From Zonotrichia leucophrys gambelii (lineage: Eukaryota; Chordata; Aves; Passeriformes; Passerellidae): 64,000 nt of DNA. Each line of letters begins with the position of its first letter. The first letter of the stretch is position 1. The stretch is taken from assembly GCF_028769735.1 (NCBI RefSeq), contig NC_088171.1, forward strand, positions 125,262,533-125,326,532, in the 5' to 3' direction. Positions 34,901-48,260 of this stretch are shown piece by piece. A program made the position numbers and the translations under genes. Under the pieces are notes generated by a model, which ran no database searches, was not told the DNA's origin, and was given only the letters and a program-made list of their open reading frames with translations.

Positions 34901-36639
34901 ATGCTGGGATATGATTTCTTACAAAAGCAAAGGCCAAAAGTAGGTAAATGCTTTCATTGCTCTGATAACAACAGAGCAATTACACGAACCATCTCAATGT
35001 ACTCCTTCATTGCTGTGGAATAAAAAAATGCAAACAATCAAACTATTCATGAAGTACTGAGTGAATTATTGTGTGGGAATAACTAATATCTACAAAGAGA
35101 AAGGTTATCAGGGATTTGGCTAACCATCTCAATAATTTTCCTTAATCTTCGTTCCATTCTGATAGGTTTCTGGCAGGGATTCTCAAGAAAACAGATCTTG
35201 TGACTTCTCTTACTCAGTTTTCTTTTTAAAATAAATCCTTCTGCAGATAGCCTTTTGACATGAGAAAAACACCATTTTTGATGGCTTGTGGCGCAGTAAA
35301 AACTGTACAAATAGTGTTTCATATTACAACATAAGGAAAGGTAGTAATGAGAAACTAAGAAGATCTTTAAAATTACGATTATAGCTGTGCCACTGTAATA
35401 GACTGGAAAGATTGTAGACATTTATGGAGATGACACAGCAATAGGAAAAGCTTAGCAAGATCAACATGCCAGAATTTTTACAAGAATGCTCAGATGACCA
35501 ACACACAGCAGGCCTAAGTTAATCAATGTTGTTATGATTCACTTCTTGAATAATTAATGAACAAGTCAGTTTTTACTATGAAAGGCCTTTTCTTGTGGTT
35601 TCTTACAAAAACATCTGGAAAATGCCGTGATATTTCAGTGTCTTTTTTTACTTATTCCCACAACCCACCTATTAAAAGTCATATGGCTAAAAAACAGAGT
35701 AGGAAATACTGATATTAATATTGTGATTCAGAAATATGTCAGAAAGAAAAATTTATTTTTCATTAGAAACTATGAATTGTAAAAACAAGGGTAGGCTATG
35801 CAAATATGTAATATTTTGTGCAACCATCACAATATTATTAAAATTCATGGCAAACACATCTAGCCAATAAGAGCATCAATTTTTATATTTTACACCATTT
35901 AATGTATGAGTGCTTTTATTACTGTTTTAATGATGACATGATTTAATATATCTGGGCCCTTTTTTGGAATGCATCTGCTTATCTATTTCATATTAATATA
36001 ATTTGATCATATTATGTAAAAGATATTATAACCATTATGCCAAAGCATTAATGTTATGCATGGAATAATGCCAATTTTTATCAAAATGTTATGAATGCAC
36101 ATTTATTTTAATTTATATTATTCTTTACAGTAAGATCTCTCGAATATTAGTATCTCTACCTAATCTTTACATTACATCTGTGTATGTTAGAGTGCTTCAG
36201 ATGTGAATCAGAGAAGTCACTCAACTTGATTTAAAAAATATATTCTAACTCAAAAAAACCCCATTTAAACTTCCATATTTTTCCATATTAAATGGTAGCA
36301 ACGGTTCAGGGAAATGAAAACAAAGCTTCAAATTAGCTTGTTGAAAAAAGAGTTGAAAGAATGAATTTCCTACTCCTTTCATGGTAGACATCTAATTCTC
36401 TATACCAAAAGGTTGGTACCAGCAACATTTATCATACTTGATACTGATAAATTTATCTCATAGACGAAAAGATTACACATAATTGACAAAATGGATAAGG
36501 GTTGCATGATAACTAGCAGTGAAAGAATAACTGATAAAGAATAAAGTAGTTAATAAAATCAAAATATTTATGATCTCTTTTTTTTCCTTTCCAACTATGG
36601 ACAATGTCTCCAGTGAAAAATATTTACTATACTGATTAT
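31965..36639. other. AT-rich stretch with simple-sequence patches, nothing identified
   Basis: About 4.7 kb. It contains an A/C-rich patch (about 33302-33410), an A15 run (34601-34615) and a very AT-rich section at 35860-36130 that resembles conserved non-coding DNA in composition. The 112-codon minus-strand frame at 35083-35421 shows no recognisable domain or splice support. Confidence 0.45.
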
Positions 36640-36960
36640 TTGGGCAGCGTAGACTCACAGATGAGCTGCATCCACTGCTGGGGGTAAGACCAAAGCGTGT
36701 GGTGGCAGGATCTAAGCTTTGGTCCAGGAGTGAGGATTTCCACACTCCCCCCCTGCCCCAGGATGGGAAAATGAAGGAGTTCTGGTTGAGCTGGGAGTGA
36801 AGGAGGAGGCAGGAGGAGGAGAAACAGCCACATTCGGAGCTACCCTGTGGGGTGTATCTCTAAGGAGAGATCTAGTAGTGGAAAACAATTAGTTTTGTAG
36901 GGGACACAAAGAGCTTGCTCTATCACACTGCCCGGTGTGTGCTTTGCTTTAAGAATAATT
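36640..36960. other. GC-rich island, unclassified, probably ERV/LTR-derived
   Basis: An abrupt GC- and purine-rich block with AAGCTTTGGTCCAGGAGTG, a C7 run, AGGAGGAGGCAGGAGGAGG and GGTGTATCTCTAAGGAGAG. Its style recalls avian ERV LTR sequence, but I cannot place it in a family or find TG/CA ends and target duplications. Two minus-strand open frames of 65 and 90 codons cross it. One reads as a leucine- and proline-rich hydrophobic stretch that comes only from the CTCCTC repeats. Confidence 0.35.
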
Positions 36961-38963
36961 TGTTTACAAATTCTTACCATGGAAGTCCCTCAATTAGGAA
37001 ATTACATAATATTTTGGTCCTTTTTTTCAGAGGGACAACTTAACTGTTGTAAGGGTTTCCTATTTTAAAGTTTTGTGTGAAATATCCCCCTAATATTAAT
37101 GTCAATGTAATAATAATATTTTATTTTTTATAAAATATATAATTGTAATTAACAATGAATAGAAAACAAATAAAATAAATAACAATCTGAATTTGTTTAT
37201 TTATAAATATATATCTAATTATGGGCATGATAATTTCATAAGGAAATATTAATACATAATATATAATATATAATAATACCGCTTTTTGAAATGCGCTATG
37301 GAATATTCAGATTTCACAGTTCAAATGCATATTTTCCTAACATTTGGGTGTGCAATGAAAGAATGAAGGAAAGGCAACTGAAGATATGTTTTAAAATTTA
37401 TATAAACATTCATGAAATGTGCCTTTTTCCCTCCTACTTAGCATTTAAAGCATATATTGAATCTTATTTGAATATTACCCATGTACATGTCCCCATGACT
37501 AGTCTGCTAATTTATATTATTGACTACTAGAACTTTCAAAATAAGGCCTCATATTACTGATATATTCAGCATATATTGGATGTTTTAAACACTTTTAAAG
37601 AATTAACTAGATGTAAATTTCTAACCAGATGGAAATTATTTAAAACAACAAAAGCCCCAAACCTAGCAAAATCCAAACCAACAGATTTGTCATCTATGCC
37701 TTGAAATTTGAAGTTAAGGACATTTGTTATGTTGCTGCAAATTTTCAGTGGAATCAGATATTGTGTTAAAACTATGCTATTTGAATAGAGTGTATTAATG
37801 TTTTCATTTGCATTAAAATTCTCAGCATGTAACTTTATAAAAATTCAGTTCAAGTAATTTCACCAAGTATCTCTTAGTACCTAATGAAGGACAGAAAACT
37901 CCTTTTTTGCTGTGATAGAAAATGAAATATTTGAATATATTATATCAATAAAAATACAGGAAATTAAAACAATAAGCTTAAGAACAATTGGTCAATTTAT
38001 CTTCCTTTTTCTTAAGCATCTCTGTGACTCTGTGTACTTTTGACTAAGCCTGCATTTCAGATCTGATCTGTGGTTTGCCCAGTCTGTGCAGACAGAAAAA
38101 CTGATCTATTCAAAGTTAGTTTTAAAGTACAGGATATTTTGTAATATATTGCAGTTTATATTTTCTCCTGAAAACTGTAGTGATTGTAAATGGTAAATAT
38201 TGCTTTTTCTGCAACATGTAGGAAGATTGATGACTTCCCCTTCCTTTTCTGCACCAAATGATATTAAGTATATTTCAAACTGCTAAGTATTTTCCGGTTC
38301 CTTGCAATGTTATTCCCAGACTGGCTGAGGTGTTACTTTTTCCCTTTTGCATTTTCTTCAAATTGCAAGCTGTGAGTTAGATTTAAGGAAGCTGCAGTCA
38401 GGTACCTTGAGCAGAGTCCATAGTTTCTCTATATTTTTTATTTCTTCATGACTTTGTTCCTCCTCCTTCAGCTCTCACAGAAAGAGGGTTTGTGATTCTG
38501 TACCACACTTGCCTAGGAGCCCCATTCAGCAACAAGGCAAGAGAAGTATACACATACACTTATACCAAACGAGTTTGCAGACCAGGTTAACTAACTCTTA
38601 ATTACAATTGTCATGCAAAATTAGGCAGGGCAATGGCTTTGTAGATTTTGTAGCTGTTGTTGTTGTTGTGTGTTTGGTTTTGATTTTGGTTTAGGTTTGT
38701 TTGTTTTTTACTGCTACTTTGTAGTCCTAAACCTGGAGCTTGCTGAGTGAACCCTTATCAGAGAAGAACAGGTATAAACAAGTCCTCTACAGCATGAAAT
38801 TTCTTTATTATTCTTTTTTCAGGTTGGCTAGAATCAAAGGATTAATTAACATAATGCTGTGGCAAGGGCAGATACATTTTCTGTTGTTACATAATAATCT
38901 GGTTTTGGAGAGACTTCTGAAGAAGTGTTCTCCCTACTGATTGTAGATTCAATTGTGTCAATT
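36961..38963. other. Very AT-rich stretch, no gene identified
   Basis: Positions 37080-37290 are almost pure A/T with nested ATAATATA and TTTATAAA palindromes, the kind of DNA that unwinds easily and can act as a matrix-attachment region, though none is demonstrated. A TTG-rich simple sequence lies at about 38652-38711. A good acceptor-like site at about 38821 leads into 39 open codons ending at 38940, without other support. Confidence 0.45.
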
Positions 38964-39170
38964 GAATCATAGAATGTTTTTGGTTGGAAAAAAACTCTAA
39001 AATAATTGAATTCACCCATTAACACTAAAGTCCAGCACTAAACCATGTCCCCAGTTGCCACATCTACACAAATAACTCCAGGAATGGTAACTCAGCATTT
39101 CCCTGGGCAGTCTGTTCCACTGCCCAGTAATTCATTGGAGAATAATTTTTTCCTAATATCCCTAAGATAG
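38964..39170 (-). mobile_element. CR1 LINE 3' portion, minus strand, diverged
   Basis: The reversed CR1 tail is visible: GAATCATAGAATG, TTTTTGGTTGGAAAAAAAC, then AGCACTAAACCATGTCCCCA, GTTGCCACATCTACAC, CTCCAGGAATGGTAACTCAG, TTCCCTGGGCAGTCTGTTCC and TTTTTCCTAATATCCCT. These follow the order of the CR1 ORF2 end and 3' UTR. Similarity fades after about 39170, though diverged CR1 may continue to about 39260. Many substitutions and small deletions make it older-looking than the copy at 9051. No open frame remains. Confidence 0.88.
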
Positions 39171-42100
39171 TCTACAGAATTAAGAACTCTCTTTCTCACT
39201 TAACTTCTAGTACAAATTAGCTCTCTGGAGAGTATTTCCATTCCTGCACCTCCATAGCTTACGGCTATGTCATTTTACAGAAAAATATGATGTCAATCTC
39301 CTTCCTACAGCATAAACTTAATTTTCTTACTAAAGACAACACCTAGTCTATAATTCCTTGGATAACTCTCTAACTGCAAAAATAGGTTAAGCTTTCTGCA
39401 TATTTTTATGGTATACAACAGATGATGTTCCCTGTGCCAGCTCAGTGGTTTTGTGTTAACCCTGCAAGACCATTCACTTTAGTATTGCTTTCTATTGGTT
39501 GAGATTCCTCTCTGAATGCTATCAGAACCCTGGGGGAGGTCTGATGTGAAGTGCTCCACAAGTTCTATGCTTGATATTTTTGTTCATGCCTTTTCAGAGC
39601 TCGACTATCTCAACAAGCATTACTTTATATTACATAAATTTGTACTAAACCTTCTCCATTGAGATTGTTTGACTGTACCCACATGTTCAAGTTATTTAAG
39701 TGAAATTTTAGCTTCACTACTGCTTTTCATCCTCTGCTCTAACCATTGTGACTTTTCCTTGAGTATCCTCTCTTATGCTGGTTATTCCTGGTTAAATAAA
39801 CTCTACCAGCCCCATAACCACAACAGAAGTGATTTGAAAACATGTCAAATGAATGCACTTAATTCTCTTGTTGTTTATGAGTATAATGTTTTTGTCTTTT
39901 CTGTTTTTCACTGTGGTGGCTCTACTGCCTGGTGATTGTGAGTCACACAATGAGTCCATTTGACTATTGTCTCTCTTTCTGTTACCAGAAAATTAGTAAA
40001 AGGGTTTTTTTTAAGTATGTATATTTCTGTTACATAAATTCTGATGCCTGCTTACACTTCCTGGTTTACATTTTTAGCCAATAGCTCACTCAAGTTCCCA
40101 TTAGAGGTTGTTCTGTCCACACTGACAACCTCTTAGGAGTAATGAAATGAGAAGCTGAGAAGCTCATTAAAAAAGAAGAGGAGGATAGCCCAAATGTCAT
40201 AAATGAAATGAGAAAATCTGATTTATCTAGGTCTTTCAAAGTCTCATAACTTTCAGCAACCCCAACAGTTGTATAAGAAGCAGTTACCAGAATTTAGGTC
40301 CTTTATGACTCTCCTAAATGGTTCTGGATAAAAATATTTATCTTTCACTAACAGAGGAATTATAACAGGCCTGGCTTTCTAAAATATGCTGGTTCTCTGG
40401 CAATATTTTTTTTCTGAAAGTTGTGCTGTTTAGAGCTTACTTCTCTCTATATTTTATTGAAGGTTCCCTGAGATTCAATGTCTGCATTTATTTCTGCTTG
40501 ACAGGTTATGATGAAATCATTCCAATATATTATTTGTTTTCTCCTGAGTGAGCTCCAGTGAATGCTTGGCTCAAACAATGCAATGATAGTAAGGCCTCAG
40601 TTAATTCTCGCTTTATGCCTTGTTGGCAGTCACCGTAAGCTGCTCTAAGTTCAATTTAATGAAAAATCATTGCTGCATCAAGTTCCATTCCTGTCCTAAA
40701 AGAACTGAAACCCCTTTGGTTCAATGCAACAGAATATGAAATGTTAATAATAAGAATATAATACTATCTGGGGGTAGAAAGGATCCATACTTACTGTTCC
40801 TTTTTTTGCCCAGGGTGTCATAGTTATTCTTTATTCTTCTGGAATTACTTTCCTTTGGCATAACCTTTTACTCTCACTCCTGAAAATTCTAAATTGTTCA
40901 TTTTCCTGAGCTGCAGAGAATGGTTCACTAGAGATTTAAGAATGATCAGACAAGCCCCTTGGAAATTTTCAGGATCACTATTGTTAGCCTTTAAGACTTA
41001 CCATAAGGAAAAAGTCACGTCTAAGACTGAAAAGCAGAGAGGAAACCATAGTTACACCAACATAAAGATCCACTATATGAAGTTTTCCTGACTTGCCAGA
41101 GTCCCACTTGGCCTGTGTGAGTCCTGGCTAGTGTGAGTGGACATGCAGTAGCTCTTACCATCTTTCAGTGAAAATAGAAACCAAGTGCTGACTCTTTGAG
41201 TACTCCATGGCTTTTGCCGTCTGATTGTGGCCCAAAGAGTCTCTATTTGCATAAGCAGCATAAATGACAGTAGAGGATTAGTTAAAATGACATTTATTAC
41301 ACATCTGGAAGAAGGCTTCATTTCATCAATAAAGTGCTAGTGCTGCTAAAGGTTGTAACTCTTGCTGATATGTTAACAACCTACTGTATACCTGCATAAA
41401 GAAATAAATAAGAATTATATATTGTCTAGAATATGTGGAAACTAGTCTACATAAATCTAAGTCCATTCACCAGTTTTCTACACTCCTTTATTTTGCCTTG
41501 GTTTCCCTTTGTGCCAGTGGAGTTCGATACAGAAATTATTTGCCAGGATTAATCTATGTAAATAATTAAGGCTGAAGGGAGAATGGCTGAGAGGAAGTAT
41601 GAGTTCTTTGAATATTTTTCCCTTTCTCATTTTGACATGATAAAGAATTGTAAAAAAAGAAGAAACTCATAGTTTCATTCATGCTTTTCCAACTTTTCTC
41701 TAGGAATTTTCTTCACTTGACTCACCTTTAGGAACATGTATAAGTATCTTAATAGCAGTTCCTGACAGTGATTTCTTCTGCCAATCAGCAGTACTTTTTC
41801 AACTGAAACTCTTATCATACCTTGGGAGAGTTCCACAATTTCCAGACACTAATACACTAATACAGCAATTCTAGGGTTATCCTAGATATTTCTTTGTCTT
41901 TAAAATGTGACCAAACAAATGTAATCATGACGACAAAGTTATGATTTTGGAATGAAAGGAAAATGTTCTACAGAATATTTTTATAAAATTCATTGTGAAA
42001 TTTCTAAAGAATAGAATTAGTAATAGTTGATGCAAAACAAAGAAACAAAAAAAATGGACAAGTTCCAAGATTTTGAAATACATTCACATCCTGGTTTTCA

Positions 42101-45100
42101 GGAAAACTTAGCTGAGCAAGGCTGTGGATGTTAAAAATGCTGATTGCTGTCCTAACAAAAGATTCCAAATAGTCACCATCCATTATGGAAACTCATATTT
42201 ATGGACTTCTTTACTGCAGTTTGTGGATCTGGCATATCCTTTAGTAAGCAGGTTTTAGATGAAATAGACAGTTACAGTATATTATTAACTTTTGTACATC
42301 ACTGATATGATATGCTGTTTTAGCTTGGATGTTTCTTGTTGTATCTCTTAAAAGATTATTTCAGTGTATGACATTCAGAGGGAAATCACCCCCTGAGTTA
42401 CCCTGTGAAAATACAACTTCAACCTACTCTGTAAACCTGGTAATCTTTTCAGAGGGATCTGTTTGCATTTATATTCTTTAATCTATTCATTCAGGACTGA
42501 AGCACTCAAATTCCTAATAGAAAAATAAATTAAATAAACTTTGAAACCTAGATCCACTAAAAAAAAAGTGTTTGCAGTGTCCTTTTATCCTGATAGAATT
42601 TCAAATAAGGAGGCAAAGGTAGGAAAACGGAAAAAATGCCAGTTGTGTGGAGATTGCATTTGCATTAGCAGTTTAATTTGGGTCAGCCAAGAGTTTGGAA
42701 ATGAAACTCTCAATTCTTTCCACTTTGCTCATTTCAGTTTAATCATAGAATTCTCTTGAGGTAAGGATTCCTTTTGGATGAAATGTCATCAAAGGTGGAG
42801 TCTAGCTTTTGCTGGAAGTCTGTCTTTGAGAATGGTCCAGAGCTACTCCAGCACAGGAAGTAATGAAACATGTGCAGTGTGGATTTCAGGCCCTGAGCAA
42901 TGAGTCTTCTGCTTTAGTGGCCTGTTTCTATCACACCACAGAACTTGTTAATACAGACGTACCTTCATATTTTCAATGCCAACTTTTATCTAAAAGATAA
43001 GTGCTGTATGTTATCAATATTTGTCTTCATCTGTTGTATAAGGCTGGATCAGTCTGGAATCTGAAATATCAAAGTATTGATGTTTGAACTTCAAGAGAGA
43101 AAAACAAGATAAATTTAATCATGTGCTTACATGAGGAAGTTGCTCAAACTCATCTAATTCTCTTTGGTCAGAAATAGCTTGAGGTCACAGATAACAGGAA
43201 TATTGAAGTTTCTATTACTCCTGAATTCCAGCTGAAATAAGAAAACCCACAATTCAAATTTTTCCTGCACTATTCTTGCATTTATGCTTTCAGTAAGGAT
43301 ATTGCAGTCTGAAGATTTCCTTATCCAGCCTTGTAAGAAACAGCAATTTACATAGGTGTTTGATGTGTGGCAGTCTTTGGGAAATAGGTTTCAGAGGGTT
43401 TGTGTGCAAGTCAGATGGATTTTCATTTTTATTTCATATTTGGAAAAAAAATGTGAAGAAGGGAAGGGAAGAAACAAAAACATAAAGTAAATACAGACCA
43501 TTATAGTTTGTTTTCAACAGTGTCTATAATAGCATACAAGAAAGTAGTATAATAAGTTTATTTTTGTTGGTTTTTTTTTTCCTTGAAGCACAAAATGGGA
43601 AAAAAATGAAAAATATTTTATTTGTGAAATATATCTGATGGAAAATTACCTATGGGAAATTACTTCTTTTCTTGGTAACTATAAAATAAGTAATTACAAA
43701 TGTGCTTTCTCTATTGAATATCTCCTCAGTTTTTTCCTTTTTGGCCTTGAAGCATATTTTGTCAATAAAACTAATTTGTGTTTGAGAAAAATGAAATCTG
43801 TTCTTTTGCAATAATTACTGTATAGAAACAGAGAGAAATAGATGTTCAGCTAAATATGCCAGAAGACCTTAGTATTGCACAATGTTTCTTTTACATCTTT
43901 GTCCATAAAGTTAGATCATGTAGTTACAATCCACAATCATTTAACATTATTATATCAAGAAAGACCAAGTCAGCCACTGATGTCAGCAGCTGTTGTAACA
44001 CTGAGTTATAGCATCATTAGCCTGACAAGAGTTTGCTGATAGATTAGTATAATATAGGATCATACTAAACCAGTCATACATATTAATCAAAAGAGATCAC
44101 CTACTATGATAAAATTGTTCAAAAAATCATAGGAGATGAAATACATCTAAAATTATAGGAAATAAAAGAAGACATATTAGGTAAACAGGTGTGTGTATGC
44201 ATATGAGAGAGAAACACGGAGAACAAATATCTGGCTGCTAAGAGACTCGTTCCTTCATTTTCTGTGCAGAGACAGTTGCTGTTGTATGGCTATTTCAAAG
44301 AGTCAGGCAGCAGAATTCAACATAAAAGCCCTTGACAATACAAAATAGAGCAGGCAGATTGAAGTATTCTGTGTAAACTTTAGCTGGCACAGAAATGACA
44401 AAGTTATCTCAGTCTCCTGGTTCTCCTGGAGATGAGATACTTCGCACTGTGAAAGCCAGAGATGAAGGATGAAGCCAAAATGTATTTTAACATTCCTGCT
44501 ACTCTATTCTGTGTCAGGAACAAAAGAATCCTTGCTCTTTCTCAGGTGCTTTTGATTCTCCCGAGTTCACTAATTTCTGTGTTCGCATTTTGAAAACACT
44601 GAAAGTGTATGCCATTGCAAGACAATGTGTTTAGGTAACTTTGTTTTAAATTTACTGTCAAAGTAAATCTCTTTTATTGGAGAGAGTGAAATTTTTAGGT
44701 GCAAGGTGAATCAAGTGTTAAGATCTTTAATGGAGGACATATTAAACAGAGAATTTAGACTCAATATAAATAATTTCTTCTTGCTCTGCCACTCTTCAAC
44801 TGTAGTACTTTTTGCATTCCTCAATTATTTTTTGTAAATTTCTACACTAAAAATATAAATTTTGTTTAAAGTTGCTTAGTCCTCCATATACCAGTCACAT
44901 AAATGCATATATGAATACCCTGAAATAGGAATTGTGCAATTGGATAATTCATTAAGAAATATTTAATACATCACTGACCTTCTAATGTCTGTCAGGAAAA
45001 TCTGAAAAGGTCCTTTAGGCTGCAGAGCTGCTGCTCAAAACAGAGTAGACATTCAGGTTAATCTTTGAGGACTGTGACTGGGAGTTTTGAAATACAGAAA

Positions 45101-47700
45101 TACCTCAAGGGTCAAGTGCGAAAAATGAGGGTAAAAAAGGCAACATTTTTTCAAGGACTGAGGCAGAATATTCTTGTTCTTTGAGCAATTAAGATTTCTA
45201 AAAGAACCAGGAGAGGCAAAAAATCCAACAGCTAGATAACTGTTTTCCTTGCCTACTCTTTGAAAAAGAATTACCAGTGTAATTCTTTTTAAAAGTAAAT
45301 GAATTATTTTAAAAAGACTGCACTAGGACTATATCTTTTGCTTTGTAAGGACAAACTCTGTAAATAAGTACCCCGAATAAAGAAACTATCTAACTCATGT
45401 TTCTGCTTCAAATAACAAAATCTTCTAAGGTCACCAAAGTGTAGTATATCTTGAGAAGGGAAATATTTATCTATCCCAGATACTAGAAGCTAACAGATAC
45501 ATAGATTATATGAGTCTCTCTTCCAGAATTTATCACTATCTGATCAGTTTGGAATTAAAAAATATTAACAAACTATATTTATTGTGCAAAATAAAAAAAG
45601 CTTGGTTACTGACACTACTGACATATGCTAAAAGTCAAGGCCTTGCTGCTGAAGCAGTCTGATGACAAATGGGCAAAACATTAAAATTATATACTCAGTG
45701 AGCATCATCAGATCAAAAAAAAGATTTGATCCGGTTTCCTCAGAAAATTCAGAATTATATCATTGCCATCCAAAATCTAAACTGTTGTTACATATACTTG
45801 CATGCACATTAAAAATGTGGTTTAGCAATGTATTCTTCCTGAAAAACAGTCTAAACAGAGTGTGGCTAGGATAACAGAGTAGAGAATACAGTAAAGAAGT
45901 AAAATTCTGTGGAATTCTTATTGAATTTGTTTTTTGGTTTTTTTTTTTTTTTTGTATGGGGATTTTTTTTTCAGTGTACTATATTAACTTATTACTTATT
46001 TTTATATACAATTACCTCCCCATTTTAAAGATAAAATCTGGACCCCACCTTTAAAAGGTTTTTGGAATATTTTTAATGTGTTTACTTAGCTCTCTTCTGT
46101 ATGACAGATTAGAACTGCAATAATTGGAGCTTTTTCAGGTTCAAATACATCCTCTGATTAAACTCCTAAGAATTTTGAAACAAAAGGTGATCAAATGTAA
46201 TCTCCAATTCTAAATCTCTGGGGGGGGGGACAGAAATCTCTAGACAAGCATCCAGTCACTGACTACTGACACTGCCACTGACATAATCACAGGTGCATCA
46301 AGACATCCTGACAAAGCTCTAAATTCACTCTCCAAACATGGCCTGGATCTCACCATGGATAGCAATAGGAGAATCACTAAGTACTTAGATTTCCTCAGAA
46401 TAAGGTGGGAATATTTTGGGTCCCAGTGTAGTTCTTGTTGTTGGTCCAAACTGGAGTTTGTTGATAGATTAGCATATTATAGGATTGTTTTTAAGGAAAT
46501 TACAACTGGAAAATACAGAAGTTTAAGGAACCTACAGACTTCTATATTATGTATCTATGACAACATATAGCTTTAGATTTATAATTAATCTTGGCTAATA
46601 GAAAATAGGACTGGAAGATGTTTCTAAAGACCACTTGCTTGATCTCTGGCACTAAATATTGTCAATCTCAGTTTATTGCTGATCAATTGTTAAATATAAT
46701 CAAACATTTCCTGATTTATGAAAGATCTGAACTTAAAAATATCCTATTATTAAAATTATGCTGCTTTCTTATGTGATATATTTAGTATTTCAACATCATT
46801 AAACTGCTGTTTCTGATACCAAAGCTAAATATCCCCTGCTTCAATTAATCTAATTAGTCTTTGCACTATCCAAAAAAAACCACAGGGAAGCAGTTTACTA
46901 CTTTCCTCTTTGAAGAAACTTTTTTACATATTTGAAGGTTGTTAATAAATGTCCTTTCAGGCTTCTCTGGAGTACAGGAACCCTACTGTTTCAGTATCTT
47001 TAATAGGTCATATTTTATAGACCCTCCAATGAGCTGTACTTTCGGAAATAATATCTGGAGGATATGGTAAGCCTATTTTTTTAATTGGAAACTCAGAAGA
47101 CAGTGGGATTAGTTCAGTCATCCACTCAAAGGTAATTACCTGATATTAGATGTACATTTTCTACTGTTTTGCAGATATAAGCAGGAGTAATCCCCAACAG
47201 ACTCCATGTAAGATATTTTTTCCTTTTCACATGAAGTGACTTGTTACACCACAATGATAATGATCCCATAACATATTCTCATCTGGCACTTATTTTATTC
47301 TGTTCTTGTAGTAAGAATAGAAAATTGAGTTGAAGGTAACAGTTACCAAGAGAAGCTATACTACTAAACACCAGAAGCAAAAGGGCAACACTTGATACAA
47401 GAAAGTATATTTTATCTCATTAACATTTGACATATTCATCTTAGTAATTGAAGTAATGACGAGTCAAAGATGTCACTTTTTATATTTGCAATTTGTAAAA
47501 CTAGAATTCTTTAAATAAATTATAATTTTCTCTGGGTTTTTTTTTTTTGTTTGTCTTGTTTTATTTTGTTTTTTTGATTTTTTTAATGGAAAGAGGATTT
47601 GATAATGACTTCTTTTCAACACATACCTGCAAATATTACTGTTTTTATCCAGTTTGTGCACTGAACCATGCAACTTGGATTTTACTGGCTAATTAAACCA
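39171..47700. other. Long AT-rich non-coding stretch, nothing identified
   Basis: About 8.5 kb. No transposon recognised. It contains a T16 run (45938-45953), a G10 run (46220-46229) and T-rich simple sequence at 47537-47585. The open frames (66-89 codons) have no splice or domain support. A 31-bp motif is shared between about 44027 and 46455 (see findings). AT-rich but sequence-complex parts such as 40500-40700 could be conserved regulatory DNA; this cannot be judged here. Confidence 0.4.
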
Positions 47701-48260
47701 ATATTTATTCTGACATATGGCAGCCCTCCTCTAGCTGCAGGAAACCACTTGTGAACTTTGTATATTTTGAGGATTCGCAGAAAGTCGAGCCTTGTAACAA
47801 TTTCATACTCTTCCAGAAAGAAGGGCAGCAGCTGATGGAGCTGTCATTATGCTTGGAAGTGTTCTCAGCCTTGCTCAGGAGTTGAACCCATAATTATAAC
47901 TGCTGACCAAATTACTCCCTGATAGGTGACAACAGAAACCAAGTCAGTGCTTTCTCCAGTTTTACATCTCTGCCAGCCAAAAGACAGTCAGTAGAAGGAT
48001 CGGCATTGAGTGTCTTACTAGTTCCATTTCCCAAGGTCATGTATGAGCCTGGAATATTTCCATCCTGGTGAATTTTTTTCTCTCCTTGACCTCAGGGAGA
48101 AGAACATGTCTGAAGCGCTTCCTGAAAGTCTAGTTGAGACCATTTCACTCTAAGGATGGAAAGGCAGAAGAGTAGTAGCTAGAGGGGTACCATCACTATT
48201 TCCAGCTCCTGTAAGGGTCAACAACTGGAGCTGTGCAGATCCATATGACAGGAGTATAAA
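47701..48260. other. Moderately GC-richer unique-looking block
   Basis: About 550 bp with balanced composition and few open codons in any frame. No transposon motif, splice-flanked frame or RNA structure was recognised. It could be conserved non-coding DNA or an old unrecognised repeat. Confidence 0.35.

Noticed and set aside
38822..38940. Terminal-exon-like open frame after TTTTTTCAG
   Set aside because: Only 39 codons of ordinary composition; the stop lies just before a CR1 copy and nothing else supports a gene.
42722..42760. AATCATAGAATTC resembling a CR1 end
   Set aside because: The following sequence does not continue as CR1, so the match is only about 12 bp.
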